The notes under the pieces are model-generated. The model did no database searches, had not been told where the DNA came from, and saw only the letters and a program-made list of their open reading frames with translations. From Imperialibacter sp964351395 (GTDB lineage: Bacteria > Bacteroidota > Bacteroidia > Cytophagales > Cyclobacteriaceae): a stretch of DNA of 64,000 bases. The stretch's first letter is position 1, and the number at the start of each line of letters is the position of its first letter. This document shows, piece by piece, positions 42,624 through 51,337 of this stretch. The DNA lies in NCBI GenBank assembly GCA_964351395.1, contig CAYGOF010000003.1, positions 248,001 to 312,000 on the forward strand. Direction: 5' to 3'. The position numbers were made by a program, and so were the translations under genes.

Positions 42624-43121
42624 TTAGGCAATACTTTTTTTGGATAGACCATTGACAGTCTGCATCCATTTTCTCGCCAGCAAATAGTGAAAGTTAACCT
42701 GTGCAGGCCCATCCTCTTTCAAATCGAAAAAAGTCAATAAATGCTCCGAGACATCATTGTCAGATAAAGTGAACTGAAGCTGAATGAGATCCACATCCTT
42801 CGGCTGCAAAGCGTTTCTTCCGTCGGGTGCTTTCTTGGAATTGACCAACAACTGCACTGATACAATGGATTGCAGGGATATAACAATCTTCAATGTCTCT
42901 GATTTGTTTTGATGAACAAAGACCAGGACGCCTTGTGCCAGATCGAGGGCAATCCCCCTGACTGACCAAATATCGAAGCGCTCAGGTATTTTTCCTGTGG
43001 TAGCTTTTATGCTTTTCGTAATGGCACGACTGCTTCTTGAGGCGACTCTCGCAATCCATATCATTGGTAACACGCAAACCATCGTAATGATGGTATACAT
43101 GAGAATTTCTTTTGTTTCCAT
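42624..43121 (-). CDS. Hypothetical membrane-anchored protein
   Basis: A 165-residue protein with one N-terminal hydrophobic helix (about 7-24: MYTIITMVCVLPMIWIA), a basic stretch, then a soluble domain with alternating beta-strand character (WSVRGIALDLAQGVLVF, IVISLQSIVSVQLLVNSK, LIQLQFTLSDND). It may be a PH-like or small beta-sandwich domain facing the cytoplasm. No family recognised. It is followed by a strong terminator. Confidence 0.65.
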   Translation of the reverse strand: METKEILMYTIITMVCVLPMIWIARVASRSSRAITKSIKATTGKIPERFDIWSVRGIALDLAQGVLVFVHQNKSETLKIVISLQSIVSVQLLVNSKKAPDGRNALQPKDVDLIQLQFTLSDNDVSEHLLTFFDLKEDGPAQVNFHYLLARKWMQTVNGLSKKSIA

Positions 43122-43190
43122 GGTGTAATTTTCAATAAAGAATGATGTAAATGCCCCTTAGAGGGCGATAGTCAGGAATCAGACTTTTCT

Positions 43191-43535
43191 TTATGAAAAC
43201 TCATGAGCAGGGTAAAGCAGCACAAAAACCTTCTCGATCCAGGTCCTGGCATGGTCACTGGTGTCAGAGCGGCTAATAAACATTTCTATTGCCAGAAGTA
43301 TGGACTTGGTAGCCCCTACAGGTTCAAAGAAATTTGGCTCTAAAAAAGACTTTTGAATTTGTAGGGCAGTCTTATCAAACTGACCGGGAGAAATATAAAA
43401 TGGATGAAGAACGGCTACTTTAGGATCGGAAAGGAAATGTGATTGTGCCTTTGTTGGCGTGCAAACCTCTGCTGTGATTCCCTGGGTGAGAACCATCATG
43501 AACAGCAACAACGAGGCTACCAAACTTCTGTACAT
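43191..43535 (-). CDS. Small exported hypothetical protein
   Basis: A 114-residue protein with a signal peptide (SLVASLLLFMMVLTQGITA) and a short mature domain containing one Cys (AEVCTPTKAQ) and a helical middle (QFDKTALQIQKSFLEPNFF). No catalytic motif. It lies 69 bp upstream of the preceding minus-strand gene and may share its transcript. No function proposed. Confidence 0.6.
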   Translation of the reverse strand: MYRSLVASLLLFMMVLTQGITAEVCTPTKAQSHFLSDPKVAVLHPFYISPGQFDKTALQIQKSFLEPNFFEPVGATKSILLAIEMFISRSDTSDHARTWIEKVFVLLYPAHEFS

Positions 43536-43661
43536 GCAGTATTAAGAGGTCTCAAAATTATATATAAACTGATGATTTATTTTAACAGACCACGATAAAT
43601 ATTTGCTTTGTTCGGCCATGCCATTTAATGCCTGGTCTTGCCGAGAACTAAACGAAATCTT

Positions 43662-44414
43662 ATGCTATTAAAAGGTAAAACAGCTATTGTAACAGGAGCT
43701 ACCAGTGGCATGGGGCGTGCAATCGCACGCTTATATGCAAGAGAAGGTGCAAGCATTGTAGCTAGTGGACGAAATGAGAAAGCAGGTATGGAACTGCTAA
43801 GCGAGATAAAAGCAGCCAAAGGTCATGCTATTTTTGTACCGGGCGACGTAACGCTACCGTCTACCAACGAGGAACTAGCTACCAGGGCCTTGGAGGCATT
43901 TGGCGGCATTGACATTGTGTGCACCAATGCTGGCGATCTTGGACTAGGTAAAGTGACCGAATTATCGATCGAGTCGTGGCAGCGTACCCTTGATGTCAAT
44001 CTTAGTTCCGTGTTTTATCTGCTTAAGTACACCCTGCCTGAGCTAGCCAAAACGGCCAACGGTCGAATTGTCATCAATGCTTCGGTGGCTGCCTTCAGGT
44101 TCTTTCCCAACCACCCAGCCTATTGTGCGGCCAAAGCTGGTCTCGTTGCCCTGGCCAGGCAAGCAGCAGTAGACTATAGCCCGCAGGTGCGGATAAATGT
44201 GATGTGCCCCGGCCCAGTTGATACGCCCTTGATACACGACTCTGCCAAGGCATTTCCTGATCCAGCTATTGCGGTAGAAAACGCAGGGAAATCGACGCTT
44301 ATGCAACGACTTGGACAACCAGAAGACATCGCTCAACTTGCCGTTTTTCTAGCTTCAAATGCCTCTTCGTGGATGACAGGTGCCCTTGTTCCTATTGATG
44401 GCGGATCGAGGTAA
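43662..44414 (+). CDS. Short-chain dehydrogenase/reductase
   Basis: A 250-residue SDR. Start taken at the ATG at 43662 instead of the upstream in-frame TTG, since it places GKTAIVTGATSGMGRA (NAD(P)-binding TGxxxGxG) at residue 4. NAG appears in VCTNAGDLG, the catalytic Ser in INASVAAF, the Tyr-x-x-x-Lys in AYCAAKAGL, and MCPGPVDTPL follows. It ends DGGSR, typical of classical SDRs. Reduces or oxidises an unknown alcohol/ketone in the cytoplasm; the globin gene follows on the same strand. Confidence 0.95.
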   Translation: MLLKGKTAIVTGATSGMGRAIARLYAREGASIVASGRNEKAGMELLSEIKAAKGHAIFVPGDVTLPSTNEELATRALEAFGGIDIVCTNAGDLGLGKVTELSIESWQRTLDVNLSSVFYLLKYTLPELAKTANGRIVINASVAAFRFFPNHPAYCAAKAGLVALARQAAVDYSPQVRINVMCPGPVDTPLIHDSAKAFPDPAIAVENAGKSTLMQRLGQPEDIAQLAVFLASNASSWMTGALVPIDGGSR

Positions 44415-44502
44415 TGAAGAATGTCATGCCCCTACATGACAAGGCTCATAGCCAACTTGAGAAATCTGCCCTATTTTGAGTGTCCAAATCGTTGGTATTG
44501 TT

Positions 44503-44928
44503 ATGGAACCCATCAATTCATCAGAAGCTACCGAGATTGTCAAAAAAAGCTTTGACAGAGCAATTTTGTCTGGAGATGTGATGACCAGGTTTTATGAGGT
44601 TTTCCTCCAAAGTCATCCAGAGATCAAGTCCATGTTTGCTCATACCGATTTCGATCAGCAAAAACAGTTGTTTCGACATGGCATTGATCATCTGATTTTG
44701 TTTTCAGAGGGAAATGCCATCGGAAAATCGGGCATTACTGAAATTGCCAAAGTGCACAATATGGGCCATATGAATGTGAGGCCTCATCTATATCAATATT
44801 GGGAGCAATGTCTTTACCAAACGATCAGTGAGTTCGATGCGGAGTTTGACCAAAAAACAGAAACGGCCTGGAAAGAAGTGATCGGTAAAGGTGTCGAGTT
44901 TATCAAAGGGAGGTACGACTCCGAATAA
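44503..44928 (+). CDS. Single-domain globin
   Basis: A 141-residue globin-fold protein. The ATG at 44503 is preferred; an in-frame TTG 27 bp upstream would add an odd MSVQIVGIV. Recognisable segments are SFDRAILSGDVMTRFYEVFLQSHPEIKSMF (A-C helices with Phe) and IAKVHNMGHMNVRPHLYQYW, whose first His is the probable proximal haem ligand. No reductase domain is attached, so roles in oxygen or NO handling are possible. It follows the SDR gene by 88 bp. Confidence 0.88.
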   Translation: MEPINSSEATEIVKKSFDRAILSGDVMTRFYEVFLQSHPEIKSMFAHTDFDQQKQLFRHGIDHLILFSEGNAIGKSGITEIAKVHNMGHMNVRPHLYQYWEQCLYQTISEFDAEFDQKTETAWKEVIGKGVEFIKGRYDSE

Positions 44929-45476
44929 CAGAACCTGTTGGCCTAATGTCACATCACCCCCGACAGCAGAGGGCATCGGTAGTTATTGATTATTCTCTGA
45001 CGAAATTCAAGTTGATGGATGCCGTTAGGCGCTCATAGGCCCGGACTTTTTTTTTAAGTGAGATATTCAGCTAGCTATCCTTTACCACCTGAATTCTTTT
45101 TGCACCCCTAAAAACTACCCCCAGTTTGAAGCCTGAAATAAGTTAATCCTTAAACGATGGCACAAAACTGACTGATCTACTTAATCAACCCGGGTGCTAC
45201 CATATACATTGATTGGGCTCGGATCAGGTGTCTTTTTCAAGAGTCTGACAAAAAAGGCAGGTCAATCAATCGATTCGGAAAACCTCATTGGTTTGTGTTT
45301 TCACGACATGAAAGCTTGCGTTTTTCAGCGAAGAATACCTATTTTTAGTAATCTAGCTTCAAAATCTTCATGTAACATGGAACTGAAGCAAAATGCATTT
45401 CGACATACCTGAACTACTACTTAACCTTTCCCGCCGGGAAAGATATTTTCTTCGTTTGAGCTAGCCATTTACAAGA
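44929..45476. other. 548-bp intergenic region
   Basis: I find no convincing gene. A short open frame (45194-45412, GTG start) lacks family resemblance. A small perfect palindrome lies near the next gene (45426-45442). Confidence 0.5.
45426..45442. promoter_or_regulatory. Palindrome CTTTCCCG-C-CGGGAAAG
   Basis: Perfect 8-bp arms around one base, 35 bp upstream of the outer-membrane protein gene. It could be an operator or 5'-leader hairpin. Confidence 0.4.
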
Positions 45477-46751
45477 ATGAAAACCAAACTGCTTTCTACG
45501 TTTCTTTCAATTCTAATAGCCCAACAACTGAGCGGACAAGTCTATGTCGAAAAGCAAACAAGGCATCGTTTTGCTCAAATGAATATGGGTTTAGATTACC
45601 AAACCAATTTCGGTGGACAAACTTCATATCTAAATGCAGAAGGCAATAAGACATCTCTAGAGCTGGGGCAATTGCACAAACCCCGCTTCCTGATTGGGGG
45701 CACCCATTTTTGGGGGCATGCCGATTTCTATATTGCTATTCCTCTGTTTACCCCTACTTTCAAAAGTGATAATCAGGTGGTCAACTATTTGAGTGGCGTA
45801 GAAACGGTCTTCAAATACTATCCCTTAAAAATCGAAACAGAAAAAATCCGGCCTTACATCGGAACTTCATTAGCGGCATTTTACTATGAGCAAATCAATA
45901 ACAACCTCCAGTTTGGGAATGGGCCAGAATTAAACCACACGTCGCTTCCTTTGTTAGCTGGGCTAACATTTAATCACAAAGCCCACCTGGTAGAAGCGGG
46001 TGTGCTTTGGAACTATGCCAACAAACAAGACTATTACATATCAAGAACAGAAAAAGCAGAAGTGAAGACGCCCCCTGTTTACCTGACGCTTTCCTACAGG
46101 TTGATGTTCGACACAACCATTAGCGCCGAAAAAAGCTGGGAGTCTGGAAGAACGGAAGAAGTAACGAAACTGCTGGCTGAGAAAAAAAGACTTAATAGCT
46201 TTTACATCGGGGCTGGTCTTTCTTCAGCTTTTTGGATGAGCAAAAGCAGCTACAACACAGTGAATCGTCCTTACCTTCCAAAATACAATACATCCATAAT
46301 GGCTGACTTTAGCCTCGGGTACTATTTGCATCAGCCTGACATGAACATGGCCCTCACTTACAGAGGCTATGGCACCTCGACAAATACTTACGGCACTATA
46401 CAAGTGCTAAACAGGAAATCAGTAGGAATCGAAGCCACGAAATTTCTCTTCGACTTTCACGGTTTTGTTCCATTTCTTGGTCCTGTGCTTTCGTATGAGC
46501 AGCTATCATTTGAAGAGTCATTCGAAAATCAGCGCACTGCCGATCTTTCAGAAAACAAGCTGGGCTACGGAATCACTTTTGGATGGGATATCAGGCCAAA
46601 TAGAATACAAACCTGGCTGCTAAGAACAAACCTGAGATGGTTTCCAAAATTGGATTTATCAGCGGACAATGGCCAGTCTATTTCATTCAATGGCATCGAA
46701 TTCAACTTTATCCAACTGGTTGTCTATCCGGGAAGGATGATGAAAAGGTAA
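45477..46751 (+). CDS. Outer-membrane beta-barrel-like hypothetical protein
   Basis: A 424-residue protein with a signal peptide (LLSTFLSILIAQQLSGQ) and many amphipathic strands rich in Tyr, Phe and Trp (FLIGGTHFWGHADFYIAIPLF, VEAGVLWNYANK, PVYLTLSYRLMFD, YLHQPDMNMALTYRGYG). The C-terminus is FIQLVVYPGRMMKR. A central Lys/Glu-rich stretch (TEEVTKLLAEKKRL) separates two halves. Likely a 14-18-strand barrel; no substrate or partner known. Confidence 0.75.
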   Translation: MKTKLLSTFLSILIAQQLSGQVYVEKQTRHRFAQMNMGLDYQTNFGGQTSYLNAEGNKTSLELGQLHKPRFLIGGTHFWGHADFYIAIPLFTPTFKSDNQVVNYLSGVETVFKYYPLKIETEKIRPYIGTSLAAFYYEQINNNLQFGNGPELNHTSLPLLAGLTFNHKAHLVEAGVLWNYANKQDYYISRTEKAEVKTPPVYLTLSYRLMFDTTISAEKSWESGRTEEVTKLLAEKKRLNSFYIGAGLSSAFWMSKSSYNTVNRPYLPKYNTSIMADFSLGYYLHQPDMNMALTYRGYGTSTNTYGTIQVLNRKSVGIEATKFLFDFHGFVPFLGPVLSYEQLSFEESFENQRTADLSENKLGYGITFGWDIRPNRIQTWLLRTNLRWFPKLDLSADNGQSISFNGIEFNFIQLVVYPGRMMKR

Positions 46752-46866
46752 ATCATGTCACTGTTTAGTGGTTTAGGAAGAATGAAAGGGTTTTCCAGCA
46801 AAATCCATTACATTGAGAATCAATTTTTGATGAGTGTAGCGGCTCAGTCACTTTTCTCTAAGGACC

Positions 46867-48696
46867 ATGAATACCAGACACCTACTTGCTCTTCCTCTTT
46901 TACTTCTGAGCTTTTTTGCCATTTCACAACAGGTCCGTTCGCTTACATGGTGGAATCCCGCTGAACATGAATTTGCCGTGATAGAAGGGCAGGCATGGGC
47001 AGGTGAAACAGCATCTCCTTATGACAGATTCCCGGCCCGAGCCGAAGGAAAAGTACCTCCAGCCGTTTGGAACCTTTCTGGTCATTCGGCTGGTCTAATG
47101 GTGCGTTTCCGCTCCAATTCCTCACAAATTGTAGTCCGCTACATTTCCAAACCTAAAGGAGCAGGCAACAGCTATGGCATGGACCATATGCCAGCCACAG
47201 GTGTAAGCGGTGTCGATATGTATGCCATTACCAACGAGGGCGAGGAAATCTGGTGTGCTGCCAAACGGAGCTTTGCCGACACCATTACCTATCGCTACGA
47301 AGGCCTGCGACCCACAGACAACTACCACGACTTAGGCAGAGAGTACAGGCTTTATTTACCGCTTTACAATTCAGTATCCTGGCTGGAAGTGGGAGTAGAA
47401 AATGGAGCGCACTTCAAGCCCCTGCCGGTACGCAAAGAGAAGCCAATCGTCGTCTATGGCACCTCCATTGCCCAAGGTGCCTGCGCCTCCCGACCGGGCA
47501 TGGCTTGGACCTCCATTTTGGGTAGAAAAATGGACCGGCCACTGATCAATCTCGCTTTTAGTGGCAATGGCCGACTTGACAGTTCAGTCGTTGATTATGT
47601 CAACGAATTGGATGCAAAAGTCTTCATCATGGATTGTTTGCCCAATCTAATTCCTGGCACCTGGGAAAGGCTGGGTATCGACGGAGAACAGGGACTAAAA
47701 GACAGAGTATTGTCATCCGTGCGCACTTTGAGAACAAAACACCCAACTACGCCAATCCTGCTGGTGGATCATGCTGGTTATACGGAAGCATTTGTCAATG
47801 ATGACAGAAAACAGCAGTATACAAAAGCTAATCAGGTGCAACAGGAAGCCTTCTATCAGCTTAAGAAAGAGGGGGTAAACGGGCTTTTCTATCTCAGTAA
47901 AGAAGAGCTAGGCCTTGGGCTTGATGATATGGTAGATGGCACACACCCCACCGACCTGGGAATGCTACACTATGCTCAGGGATATGAAAAAAGTTTGAGA
48001 ACAATATTAGACGAACCTGTGGGTATCGCATCCACTACCCATCCAGTGACGCAATACCGTGAGCCCAACAACTACGATTGGGAAGAGCGCCACAATGAAA
48101 TTTTACAGATGAACTATTCTGCCCCTCCAAAGATGGTGTTCATTGCCAACTCGATTATCCATTTTTGGGGTGGACAGCCAAGAACAAAACGAGTGGTGGA
48201 AGAGGAATCATGGAAAACACTTTTCACACCATTAGGCATGCGCAATCAAGCTTACGGATGGGACAGGATTGAAAATGTGCTGTGGCGGGTATACCACGGA
48301 GAACTGGACGGGTTTGAAGCCAATAAAATCTTCATCATGATAGGCACCAACAACCTGCACCTGAATACAGATGAAGAAATCCTTGAAGGGCTCGACATGC
48401 TATTGAATGCCATCAAAATCCGCCAGCCAAAAGCGGAAATTATACTGATGGGGCTTCTCCCTCGGCGTGACAATGAGCAGCGGGTAGCCAACCTTAACTT
48501 CGAATTGGCTCGACTATCAGCTAATCAGCAGGTGAAATACGCTGACATCGGCGCTATCTTTTTAGAAAAAGACAGCAAGATAAATGAAAGCCTTTTCTCA
48601 GATGGGCTTCACCCCAATGGGGCTGGCTATGTAAAGATGAGGGAAGCATTGAAACCGTTGGTAGAAATGCCAAAGCAGGCAAAATCGAAAAAATGA
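46867..48696 (+). CDS. Two-domain SGNH/GDSL hydrolase
   Basis: A 609-residue protein with signal peptide (LLALPLLLLSFFAISQQ). An N-terminal GxDLY-type module (about 55-165; SGVDMYAITNEGE) precedes a first SGNH domain: VVYGTSIAQGACASRPG (Ser), LAFSGNGRLD, DCLPN and DGTHPTDLGM (Asp/His). A second SGNH domain begins near 420: MVFIANSIIHFWGG (Ser), AYGWDRIENVLWR, MIGTNNLH and SDGLHPNGAGY (Asp/His). Both triads appear complete, so two esterase activities are possible, for example on acetylated polysaccharides; exact substrate unknown. It lies 115 bp after an outer-membrane protein gene. Confidence 0.92.
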   Translation: MNTRHLLALPLLLLSFFAISQQVRSLTWWNPAEHEFAVIEGQAWAGETASPYDRFPARAEGKVPPAVWNLSGHSAGLMVRFRSNSSQIVVRYISKPKGAGNSYGMDHMPATGVSGVDMYAITNEGEEIWCAAKRSFADTITYRYEGLRPTDNYHDLGREYRLYLPLYNSVSWLEVGVENGAHFKPLPVRKEKPIVVYGTSIAQGACASRPGMAWTSILGRKMDRPLINLAFSGNGRLDSSVVDYVNELDAKVFIMDCLPNLIPGTWERLGIDGEQGLKDRVLSSVRTLRTKHPTTPILLVDHAGYTEAFVNDDRKQQYTKANQVQQEAFYQLKKEGVNGLFYLSKEELGLGLDDMVDGTHPTDLGMLHYAQGYEKSLRTILDEPVGIASTTHPVTQYREPNNYDWEERHNEILQMNYSAPPKMVFIANSIIHFWGGQPRTKRVVEEESWKTLFTPLGMRNQAYGWDRIENVLWRVYHGELDGFEANKIFIMIGTNNLHLNTDEEILEGLDMLLNAIKIRQPKAEIILMGLLPRRDNEQRVANLNFELARLSANQQVKYADIGAIFLEKDSKINESLFSDGLHPNGAGYVKMREALKPLVEMPKQAKSKK

Positions 48697-48732
48697 ACTT
48701 TGCTTGGTGATGCTACACGCTAAAACAACCGT

Positions 48733-49206
48733 ATGTCTATGATCAGATTAGAAAGAGTAGGATCAGACAACTCAGACTTCATCAGATTGGTGACTGAACT
48801 CGACGCATATGTGACGGCCATGGACGGAGAAGAACATGCCTTTTATGCTCAATTCAATCATCTGGACAGTATCCGGTATGTAGTGATTGCCTACGAAAAC
48901 AATCAGGCAATCGGATGTGGTGCAATTAAAGAATTTGATAGGCAAACAATGGAAATAAAAAGGATGTACACATTGCCCGAAGTTCGGGGTAAGGGTGTGG
49001 CATCAAAAATTCTTTTTGAGCTGGAAAAATGGGCTACCGAACTTAAGTACCAAAGGTGTATTTTAGAGACAGGGAAGTCTTATGTTCACGCCATAGCCCT
49101 CTACAAAAAATGTGGCTACACGTTGACCGACAACTACGGACAGTATATCGATATGGACAACAGTGTGTGTTTTGCAAAGCATTTGACAGAAACCTCCATT
49201 ACTTGA
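48733..49206 (+). CDS. GNAT-family acetyltransferase
   Basis: A 157-residue GNAT protein. Motif A is seen in MYTLPEVRGKGVASKILFELEKWA (R-G-x-G-x-A acetyl-CoA loop) and motif B in CILETGKSYVHAIALYKKCGYTL. No signal peptide. It transfers acetyl from acetyl-CoA to an unknown amine. It starts 36 bp after the SGNH hydrolase and 18 bp before the sulfatase, suggesting one transcript. Confidence 0.93.
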   Translation: MSMIRLERVGSDNSDFIRLVTELDAYVTAMDGEEHAFYAQFNHLDSIRYVVIAYENNQAIGCGAIKEFDRQTMEIKRMYTLPEVRGKGVASKILFELEKWATELKYQRCILETGKSYVHAIALYKKCGYTLTDNYGQYIDMDNSVCFAKHLTETSIT

Positions 49207-49224
49207 ATAAAAAATGAGCCTCCT

Positions 49225-50595
49225 ATGATAGCAAGAAAATACCTGCCACTATTACTTTTTTTCTCTCTTTCAAGCCTGGCACAAGCGCAGACTGCTAAGC
49301 CCAACATTGTCTTTATTCTGACCGACGATCAGCGCTGGGATGCCCTTGGCTATGCAGGCAACCCGATCATCCAAACACCGGAAATGGACAAGCTGGCCAG
49401 GGAAGGAATTTATTTCAAAAATGCTTTTGTCACCACCCCCATCTGTGCTGCCAGCAGAGCAACGATTATCTCTGGCTTGTATGAAAGAAAACACAACTAC
49501 ACTTTCCAGCAGCCCCCGCTCAAAAACGAGTTCATCGACAGCAGCTATCCTGCCGTTCTAAAAAGTGAAGGCTACCACAGCGGCTTTCTTGGGAAACTTG
49601 GAGTAAATTTCCAGGACAGACGAGATACGGCTCTTTTCGATGTATATAAACCTGAACCAGTCGCTGCGTACTTCAGGCTTATTGACGGCGGAACGAAACA
49701 TAAGCACACCACAGATGTTATCCGCAACAATGCGATCGATTTCATAACCCAGGCTCCAAAAGAGAAGCCTTTCTGTTTATCCATCAGCTTTCATGCGCCA
49801 CATGCTGACGACAGCTCGCCTCAGCAATATTTCTGGCCTGAAGAGGTAGACACCATGTATCAAAAGGTCAAAATCCCTGGCCCGATGATGGCTGACGACA
49901 GCTATTTTAACAGGCTGCCAGTTCCGGTGCAAGCAGGCTTCAACCGGGCTCGCTGGAAGTGGCGGTTTGATTCACCGGAAAAGTACCAGGAAATGGTGAA
50001 GGGATACTACCGCATGATCAGTGGAGTAGACCGGGCGATCACCAATATACGAGCAGCACTGGAAGCCGAAGGAGTGGCCGACAATACAATCATCATCCTC
50101 ATGGGAGACAATGGCTACTTTCTGGGTGAGCGACAGCTCGCAGGCAAATGGCTGATGTATGAGCCTTCGCTGCGAGTTCCCCTAATCATCTATAACCCAT
50201 CTGGTGTTGGTGGAAAAACCGTCGAAGACATGGCACTGAATGTAGATATTGCTTCGACTATTCTTGACTTTGCCGGAGTGCAAATTCCATCAGCATACCA
50301 GGGAATGAGCCTGGCCGGACACACCAAAAAAACAAAAATGGCCGTTCCAAGGCGTGACGCTTTCCTTTGCGAACACCTCTGGGACTTTGAACCCATCGCT
50401 GCAAGTGAAGGCATCCGAACAGAAAAATACAAATACTTTAGGTACCGGGACATCCCCTCGTCAGAAGAGCTGTATGACCTGATCAATGACCCAAATGAGG
50501 AGAAAAACCTGGTGAATGATCAATCGTCGCAAAAGATATTGACGGAACTTAGGCAGAAGTGCAATGAGCAAATTCAAACCCTGTCTAATGGATAA
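49225..50595 (+). CDS. Type I sulfatase
   Basis: A 456-residue secreted sulfatase with signal peptide (LLFFSLSSLAQAQ). The metal site starts NIVFILTDDQRWDALG (Asp34/35). The formylglycine motif is C-A-A-S-R with Cys74 in TPICAASRATIISG. GKLGVNFQ, SFHAPH, GDNGYFLGERQLAGKW and SLRVPLIIYNP complete the family pattern. It removes sulfate from a sulfated glycan or other ester in the periplasm. Conversion of Cys74 needs a formylglycine-generating or anaerobic maturase, not seen in the window. Confidence 0.96.
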   Translation: MIARKYLPLLLFFSLSSLAQAQTAKPNIVFILTDDQRWDALGYAGNPIIQTPEMDKLAREGIYFKNAFVTTPICAASRATIISGLYERKHNYTFQQPPLKNEFIDSSYPAVLKSEGYHSGFLGKLGVNFQDRRDTALFDVYKPEPVAAYFRLIDGGTKHKHTTDVIRNNAIDFITQAPKEKPFCLSISFHAPHADDSSPQQYFWPEEVDTMYQKVKIPGPMMADDSYFNRLPVPVQAGFNRARWKWRFDSPEKYQEMVKGYYRMISGVDRAITNIRAALEAEGVADNTIIILMGDNGYFLGERQLAGKWLMYEPSLRVPLIIYNPSGVGGKTVEDMALNVDIASTILDFAGVQIPSAYQGMSLAGHTKKTKMAVPRRDAFLCEHLWDFEPIAASEGIRTEKYKYFRYRDIPSSEELYDLINDPNEEKNLVNDQSSQKILTELRQKCNEQIQTLSNG

Positions 50596-50802
50596 TGCAG
50601 CAAAAGACTACAAAATTTTTGCCTGTTTAAGTGAAAAGAAGGTCGCCTGAGCCTGACAGGCTATACATGCTTCGGCTGCCGATCCAAACTTTTGTAGTTA
50701 CCCTAAGCCTGATAATGAAATCCACCCTTCAAATTGTCTTTCTCAACCTGTGAATTTCACCCTAACAAAAGTATTTTTGATAGGAATAACACCAGATAAT
50801 CC

Positions 50803-51183
50803 ATGGCCCATGGCTACAAATTCGAATCAGTAGATAACTACATTGAAAACTATCCGGAAGGCATTCAGTCCATTTTGCAAGAACTTAGACAAACTATCAA
50901 ACAAGCAGCCCCTCAAGCGGAAGAGTTGATCAGCTACAACATGCCCGCATTCAAACAAAATGGCTTCCTTGTCTCATTCGCTGCCTGGAAAAAACATATT
51001 GGCATGTACCCTATGCCAGCTGGCGATGCTGCTTTTCAAAAAGCTATTGCTCGTTTTAAAGTTGAAAAGTCCACAGCACAGTTTCCTATCGATAAACCTT
51101 TGCCCCTTGGCCTCATCAGCCAAATAGTTAAGTTCAGGGCAGAGGAAAACCTTGATAGAACCAGAGAGGAAAAGAAAAAATAG
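50803..51183 (+). CDS. DUF1801 (YdhG-like) protein
   Basis: A 126-residue protein with the DUF1801 layout: VDNYIENYPEGIQSILQELRQTIKQAAPQAEELISYNMPAFK, then FLVSFAAWKKHIGMYPMP, and a C-terminal KFRAEEN helix. The family includes the iron chaperone YdhG/frataxin-like fold proteins; the function here is unknown. It is monocistronic between the sulfatase and the Fic gene. Confidence 0.9.
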   Translation: MAHGYKFESVDNYIENYPEGIQSILQELRQTIKQAAPQAEELISYNMPAFKQNGFLVSFAAWKKHIGMYPMPAGDAAFQKAIARFKVEKSTAQFPIDKPLPLGLISQIVKFRAEENLDRTREEKKK

Positions 51184-51231
51184 CATTTTTAGGTGGGGAC
51201 AGCAGCCACTGCCGTGGAGATCACTGTTACA

Positions 51232-51337
51232 ATGCGGAGATAATCCACCCTATTTACCGCATATTTTGCGAATATTATTTCAGGATGCGGAGATTAACGT
51301 TTAAATTTACCGCATATCATGCGGAGATTACTACCAT
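51232..51337. promoter_or_regulatory. Tandem operator-like repeats overlapping the Fic start codon
   Basis: Two 53-bp units (51232-51284 and 51285-51337) each carry ATGCGGAGAT and, 21 bp later, TTTACCGCATAT (51253-51264; 51306-51317). The second unit runs into the start codon, so the palindrome CCGCAT-ATC-ATGCGG (51310-51324) includes the ATG at 51319. Five exact ATGCGG/CCGCAT half-sites are present. Likely binding sites for an autoregulator, possibly the Fic protein's own DNA-binding part. Confidence 0.7.

Noticed and set aside
45194..45412. 72-codon frame with GTG start
   Set aside because: No motif, odd composition, and no ribosome-binding context; most likely non-coding.
46755..46964. 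69-codon frame overlapping the SGNH hydrolase start
   Set aside because: Overlaps the well-supported signal peptide of the hydrolase in another frame.
51232..51337. CRISPR-like array
   Set aside because: Only two units and no regular spacer; sites are palindromic and overlap a start codon.
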